Positions 32,451 through 32,737 of a stretch of 32,737 nucleotides of DNA are shown piece after piece (position 1 is the stretch's first letter; each line of letters begins with the position of its first letter). Where the stretch lies: assembly GCA_902767045.1 (NCBI GenBank), contig CACXFT010000115.1, positions 1 to 32,737 of the forward strand, given 5' to 3'. The notes under the pieces are model-generated. The model ran no database searches. It had not been told where the DNA came from and saw nothing but the letters and a program-made list of their open reading frames with translations. A program made the translations under genes and the position numbers. Source of the DNA: an uncultured Prevotellaceae bacterium. Lineage in GTDB: Bacteria; Bacteroidota; Bacteroidia; Bacteroidales; Bacteroidaceae.

Positions 32451-32527
32451 AGTTTGTGTTCCTTTCTTTTTTTTAAAATGGTAAATTACTAAAGTTAATT
32501 GTTCTCGTTGTATCCGGATTACGTTTG

Positions 32528-32558
32528 CAAAGGTACTTTCCAGCCCCCGCCTTTGCAA
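32528..32558 (-). promoter_or_regulatory. Promoter of the HU/smalltalk pair
   Basis: On the minus strand TTG (32556-32558) is followed after 20 bases by TACCTTTG (32528-32535), a full match to the Bacteroidetes TTG-N19/21-TAnnTTTG pattern. The leader to the ATG at 32450 would be about 70 bases and is AT-rich. Confidence 0.7.
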
Positions 32559-32591
32559 GTTTTTCTAAAAGTTTTTTTACCCAAATCGTTT

Positions 32592-32715
32592 ATTAGGGTG
32601 TGACGAAAGCCCCGACGGGCATTAGGGTGTGACGCGCCAAAAGTCTCCGAGGGAACGGACGCTGAAAGCGTCCACTCTCAGTAACCGGGGGTACGAGCGT
32701 AGCGAGCACCCCCGG
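32592..32715. repeat. Intergenic direct repeats and hairpins
   Basis: ATTAGGGTGTGACG occurs twice (32592-32605, 32621-32634). A perfect 7-bp stem with GAA loop, GGACGCT/AGCGTCC, lies at 32657-32673. A perfect 8-bp stem CCGGGGGT/ACCCCCGG lies at 32685-32715 around a GAGCGTAGCGAG core, itself a palindrome-like sequence. No gene is visible from 32559 to the window end. Confidence 0.7.
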
Positions 32716-32737
32716 ACTGTGGTCTCTAACAAGTGCA

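Noticed and set aside
32451-32558. N-terminal extension of the HU-family protein from the longest open frame
   Set aside because: The stretch contains a full promoter (TTG-N20-TACCTTTG) and a poly-A leader, and the family start MLNYVLYQ fits the ATG ending at 32450.

Overview
The window looks like a chromosomal segment of a Bacteroidales bacterium, most likely Prevotella or a close relative. The evidence is a type V (fimbrillin) pilus locus with DUF3868/DUF3575 and DUF5119 partners, a C-terminal type IX secretion (T9SS) sorting domain, an HU-family protein followed by a 30-residue 'smalltalk' protein, and promoter boxes of the Bacteroidetes form TAnnTTTG. The genus is an inference; there is no rRNA or housekeeping marker.

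Layout. (1) 1-2040: AT-rich accessory DNA with the end of an unknown gene, a second unknown gene and a broken third one. The first two proteins end in SSB-like tails (DTLPF, EDLPF). (2) 2020-3445: a HEPN/MNT toxin-antitoxin pair lying between two related copies of a hairpin-rich sequence that also carries a fimbrillin 3' end. (3) 3387-8446, minus strand: a fimbrillin-like gene whose start codon seems to have been overwritten by a repeat, a dense block of short palindromic and heptanucleotide repeats, and a large secreted family 2 glycoside hydrolase carrying two in-frame copies of the same repeat element. (4) 8447-8995: a divergent regulatory region with promoters in both directions and a leader with three hairpins. 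(5) 8996-31894, plus strand: one apparent operon for an OmpA-like/DUF3868 protein, a DUF5119 lipoprotein, four fimbrillin-type lipoproteins, one further lipoprotein and a giant 4,290-residue seven-module beta-helix protein. The giant's T9SS sorting domain is now in another frame. (6) 31905-32450, minus strand: smalltalk and HU-family genes, then repeats to the window end.

Functionally the core is a cell-surface locus. The OmpA-like protein and DUF5119 lipoprotein probably act in anchoring or assembly, the fimbrillin-like lipoproteins are candidate pilus shaft and tip subunits, and the giant protein is a candidate T9SS-exported adhesin whose gene overlaps the preceding lipoprotein gene by ATGA.

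The most unusual signal is the repeats. A palindrome-plus-heptamer element is inserted in frame in an enzyme gene. Repeats supply a stop codon and a start codon, remove another start codon, and form a perfect 69-bp inverted repeat around a 5.5-kb segment holding the divergent promoters. All family calls come from reading the sequence; no database search was run.
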